From DATJPD01 sp036394195 (lineage in GTDB: Bacteria > Pseudomonadota > Alphaproteobacteria > CACIAM-22H2): 8,759 nt of DNA. The translations under genes were made by a program, and so were the position numbers. The stretch is taken from assembly GCA_036394195.1 (NCBI GenBank), contig DASWFO010000096.1:1-8759 (forward strand). The letters are read 5' to 3'. The notes below the pieces were generated by a model, which saw only the letters and a list, made by a program, of their open reading frames with translations, ran no database searches and had not been told where the DNA came from. Every line of letters begins with the position of its first letter. Position 1 is the first letter of the stretch. Below, one piece after another: positions 5,068 through 8,759 of the stretch.

Positions 5068-5970
5068 CTAATCGGACTCCGCCCCCGCCGCGCGGCGATG
5101 GTCGGCGATCGCCCGCCAGATCGTCAGCGCCTGCAAGGTCGCGCCCACGTCGTGCACGCGCAGGATGTGTGCCCCGCGGTCGATGGCGGCAAGGGCCGCG
5201 GCCAGGGAGCCCGGAAGGCGGTCCGGCGCTTTCTCGCCCCGCGACAGCATGCCGATGAAGCTCTTTCGCGACACCCCGATCAGCACCGCGACACCCAGAC
5301 GATGGAAACGGTCGAGCTCGGCGAGCAGCTCCAGATTGTGCTGCGGACGCTTGCCGAAGCCGATGCCCGGATCGACGGCGAGACGGTCAGCCGGGATGCC
5401 GGCGGCGCGGCACACCGCCACCCGCCCGGCGAGGTAAGCCTCGATCTCGGCCGGCGCGTCGACGTAGCGCGGATCTTTCTGCATGGTCGCCGGCTCGCCC
5501 TGCATGTGCATGAGCACGGCCGAGGCACCCGTCTCGGCGACCGCCGCGACACTGTCGGCATCGCCGCTGAGAGCCGTGATGTCGTTCACGATCCGCGCCC
5601 CGGCCGAACTTGCGGCACGCATCACCGCCGCCCGGCGCGTATCCACTGAAACGACGGCGCCCGCCGCCGACAACGCCTCGATCACCGGGACGACGCGCCC
5701 GATCTCCGCTTCAGCATCAACTGCCGCCGAGCCGGGCCGCGTGCTCTCGCCGCCGATATCGAGGATGTCGGCCCCCTCCTCCATCAGGCGCCGCCCATGC
5801 GCGATGGCGCTGGCCGGATCGGGGTGATAGCCGCCGTCGTAGAAGCTGTCCGGCGTCACGTTGACGACGCCCATGATCAGCGGGCGGGCGAGATCGAAGC
5901 CCGCAAAACGAAGCGCCCCGGCCGTGCGGGCCGGGGCGCTGGAGATTGGCTTGACGGCGCGCTGCGCCAC
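5068..5970 (-). CDS. folP: Dihydropteroate synthase
   Basis: 300 residues. It condenses 6-hydroxymethyl-dihydropterin diphosphate with p-aminobenzoate to dihydropteroate in folate synthesis (cytoplasm). TIM-barrel motifs are all present: MGVVNVTPDSF at 33-43, DIGGESTRPG at 71-80, SVDT at 108-111, VNDI at 128-131, MHMQGEP at 154-160, DPGIGFGK at 200-207, GVSRKSF at 232-238 and RVHD at 271-274. The first 30 residues are a low-complexity Ala/Arg/Pro extension. The start is GTG at 5970, 10 bp after the ftsH stop, with GCGGAT just upstream. The next in-frame start is Met33, inside the first strand, so the GTG is needed. A perfect GC hairpin overlaps codons 11-20. Order ftsH-folP-glmM is common in Alphaproteobacteria. 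Confidence 0.97.
   Translation of the reverse strand: MAQRAVKPISSAPARTAGALRFAGFDLARPLIMGVVNVTPDSFYDGGYHPDPASAIAHGRRLMEEGADILDIGGESTRPGSAAVDAEAEIGRVVPVIEALSAAGAVVSVDTRRAAVMRAASSAGARIVNDITALSGDADSVAAVAETGASAVLMHMQGEPATMQKDPRYVDAPAEIEAYLAGRVAVCRAAGIPADRLAVDPGIGFGKRPQHNLELLAELDRFHRLGVAVLIGVSRKSFIGMLSRGEKAPDRLPGSLAAALAAIDRGAHILRVHDVGATLQALTIWRAIADHRRAAGAESD
5904..5940 (-). terminator. Terminator/attenuator-like hairpin inside the folP 5' end
   Basis: On the minus strand a perfect 12-bp stem, AGCGCCCCGGCC / GGCCGGGGCGCT (5940-5929 with 5923-5912), with a 5-nt loop, is followed at once by TTCGTTTT (5911-5904). This is the form of an intrinsic terminator. It lies 40 nt past the ftsH stop, yet within codons 11-20 of folP. 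It may reduce transcription from ftsH into folP, with folP translation modulating the outcome. Confidence 0.5.
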
Positions 5971-5980
5971 GATCCGCCGC

Positions 5981-7909
<1,929 letters not shown>

Positions 7910-7934
7910 GGATTGAATGCCTTGCCTTCACAGT

Positions 7935-8038
7935 CGGGATTCGCGAGTACGTTTTCCCCCGGTCGCCGCCGCGGCTGTCGCCGCCCTTAAGTCACCGCCC
8001 AATCTGTCCTCGGAGCCGTGGAGAAACCGCGAATCCCG
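7935..8038. repeat. 11-bp inverted repeat flanking the tilS stop / ftsH upstream gap
   Basis: CGGGATTCGCG (7935-7945) and CGCGAATCCCG (8028-8038) are exact complements 82 bp apart, one in the tilS-ftsH gap and one in the tilS 3' coding end. The gap (7910-7991) otherwise shows only a GC-rich stretch and the ftsH ribosome site. Confidence 0.35.
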
Positions 8039-8759
8039 CCCCGGCCAGAACATGGCGCGGCCGGAAACCGGCGGAAACGACCCTCACGCTATCAGGATCG
8101 GCGCCTTGCCGTCTATACATCAGGTGGGGTACCTGCCGGACCCCTTCAAGGTCGTAAATCGCCGGCAGCGTGGTGCGCACCACTGGCGGAATCGGCAGCG
8201 CCCGCAAAGACTTGTCCTTCGCCGCGACAGCACTCCAGCCGCTGCTGCCGAGCCCGCGAAGGATGAGGCCCGCGGTGGTCTCCGCGGCGGCAACGTCGAG
8301 CACGAAACGGTGATCCCAGAGGTAGCGTCCGGGCCCAGCGATGTGGATATCCGGCCCAATGGCGGCAGTTTCGCGGGCGATCAGAACGACATCGCGGCGC
8401 TCGAGGATGCGGCAGCCGGCCAGCGTCCGGCCGGCGCCGAGCGCGCCACCTGCGATCGCGTCGTAGATCCGCTCCAGCCGCTCGCCGCGCGGCGGATAGG
8501 GATTGCCGCTGACGCACATCAGGGTCTGAGCCAGGGCGCGGCGGCCGATGTCCGGCGGCGCCGCCGACAACCGGGCCCCATCCAGCGCCGCCCACCCTTC
8601 CGGGTAAACCGCGACCGCAGCGGCAAGAACCGCCGCGATCTCGCCGTCGCGGTGCGCGCGCCCGCGGCCGAAGCTGGACGCGGTGGCCGCGGCATCCGGT
8701 GCCCCGGCGGCCGCGTCCCGGGCCACGGTCCGCAGGAACCGGCGGTCGCGGTTGCTCGG
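7992..8759 (-). CDS. tilS: tRNA(Ile)-lysidine synthetase, C-terminal part (runs off right edge)
   Basis: The last 255 codons are in the window. The frame is open to the right edge, so the N-terminal PP-loop ATPase domain with its SGGxDS motif is outside. At the edge the protein reads PSNRDRRFLRTVAR, matching the DPSNxDxRFxR region that follows the catalytic domain in TilS. Farther on, NPYPPRGERLERIYDAI and AGRTLAGCRIL belong to the C-terminal substrate-binding domains. The enzyme converts the wobble C34 of a tRNA-Ile(CAU) to lysidine so that it reads AUA; it is essential in most bacteria. The neighbour fits: tilS directly before ftsH is a widespread order. A GTG at 8726 is an internal codon, not the start. 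Confidence 0.88.
   Translation of the reverse strand, partial: PSNRDRRFLRTVARDAAAGAPDAAATASSFGRGRAHRDGEIAAVLAAAVAVYPEGWAALDGARLSAAPPDIGRRALAQTLMCVSGNPYPPRGERLERIYDAIAGGALGAGRTLAGCRILERRDVVLIARETAAIGPDIHIAGPGRYLWDHRFVLDVAAAETTAGLILRGLGSSGWSAVAAKDKSLRALPIPPVVRTTLPAIYDLEGVRQVPHLMYRRQGADPDSVRVVSAGFRPRHVLAGAGFAVSPRLRGQIGR

Noticed and set aside
4852..5649. Long plus-strand ORF over the gap and the folP 3' half
   Set aside because: Arg/Pro/Gly-rich and antisense to conserved folP motifs.

Overview
The window reads as a high-GC alphaproteobacterial chromosome segment. The order tilS-ftsH-folP-glmM-thiD, the small DUF1127 protein and the closeness of FtsH, GlmM and ThiD to alphaproteobacterial family members support this. 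The order is probably Rhodospirillales or Hyphomicrobiales, but this cannot be settled from the sequence alone. No phage, insertion sequence, CRISPR array, tRNA or rRNA was seen.

Left part (1-2430), accessory and regulatory. A MocR/PdxR-type regulator (GntR winged helix fused to a PLP aminotransferase-like domain) is transcribed rightward from a near-consensus promoter whose predicted start site is the A of its ATG, so its mRNA is probably leaderless. Diverging leftward is a compact unit: a DUF1127 small protein (with a suspected frame break at its 5' end), a PaiB-like FMN-binding-fold protein, and the first 17 codons of what looks like a GNAT acetyltransferase leaving the left edge. The shared 5' region is dense in inverted repeats, one of them centred on the mocR start codon. 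This layout suggests that the regulator controls both itself and the divergent unit.

Middle (2431-2665), convergent gap. It holds a roughly 157-bp nested inverted repeat made of two repeat modules of types that occur as dispersed copies in bacterial genomes. It lies tail-to-tail between mocR and thiD.

Right part (2666-8759), core metabolism on the minus strand. In transcription order: the tilS 3' end (tRNA-Ile lysidine synthetase), ftsH (membrane AAA+ metalloprotease), folP (dihydropteroate synthase), a 273-bp gap carrying a likely glmM promoter, glmM (phosphoglucosamine mutase) and thiD (HMP/HMP-P kinase, 4-bp overlap with glmM). All four complete genes start with non-ATG codons. A perfect 12-bp-stem GC hairpin followed by a T-rich tract lies inside the first 20 codons of folP and resembles an attenuator or terminator between ftsH and folP.

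Nothing here amounts to a clearly new defence or mobile system. The best leads are the MocR-PaiB divergent locus with its leaderless regulator, the split DUF1127 frame, the composite hairpin, and the intragenic folP hairpin.
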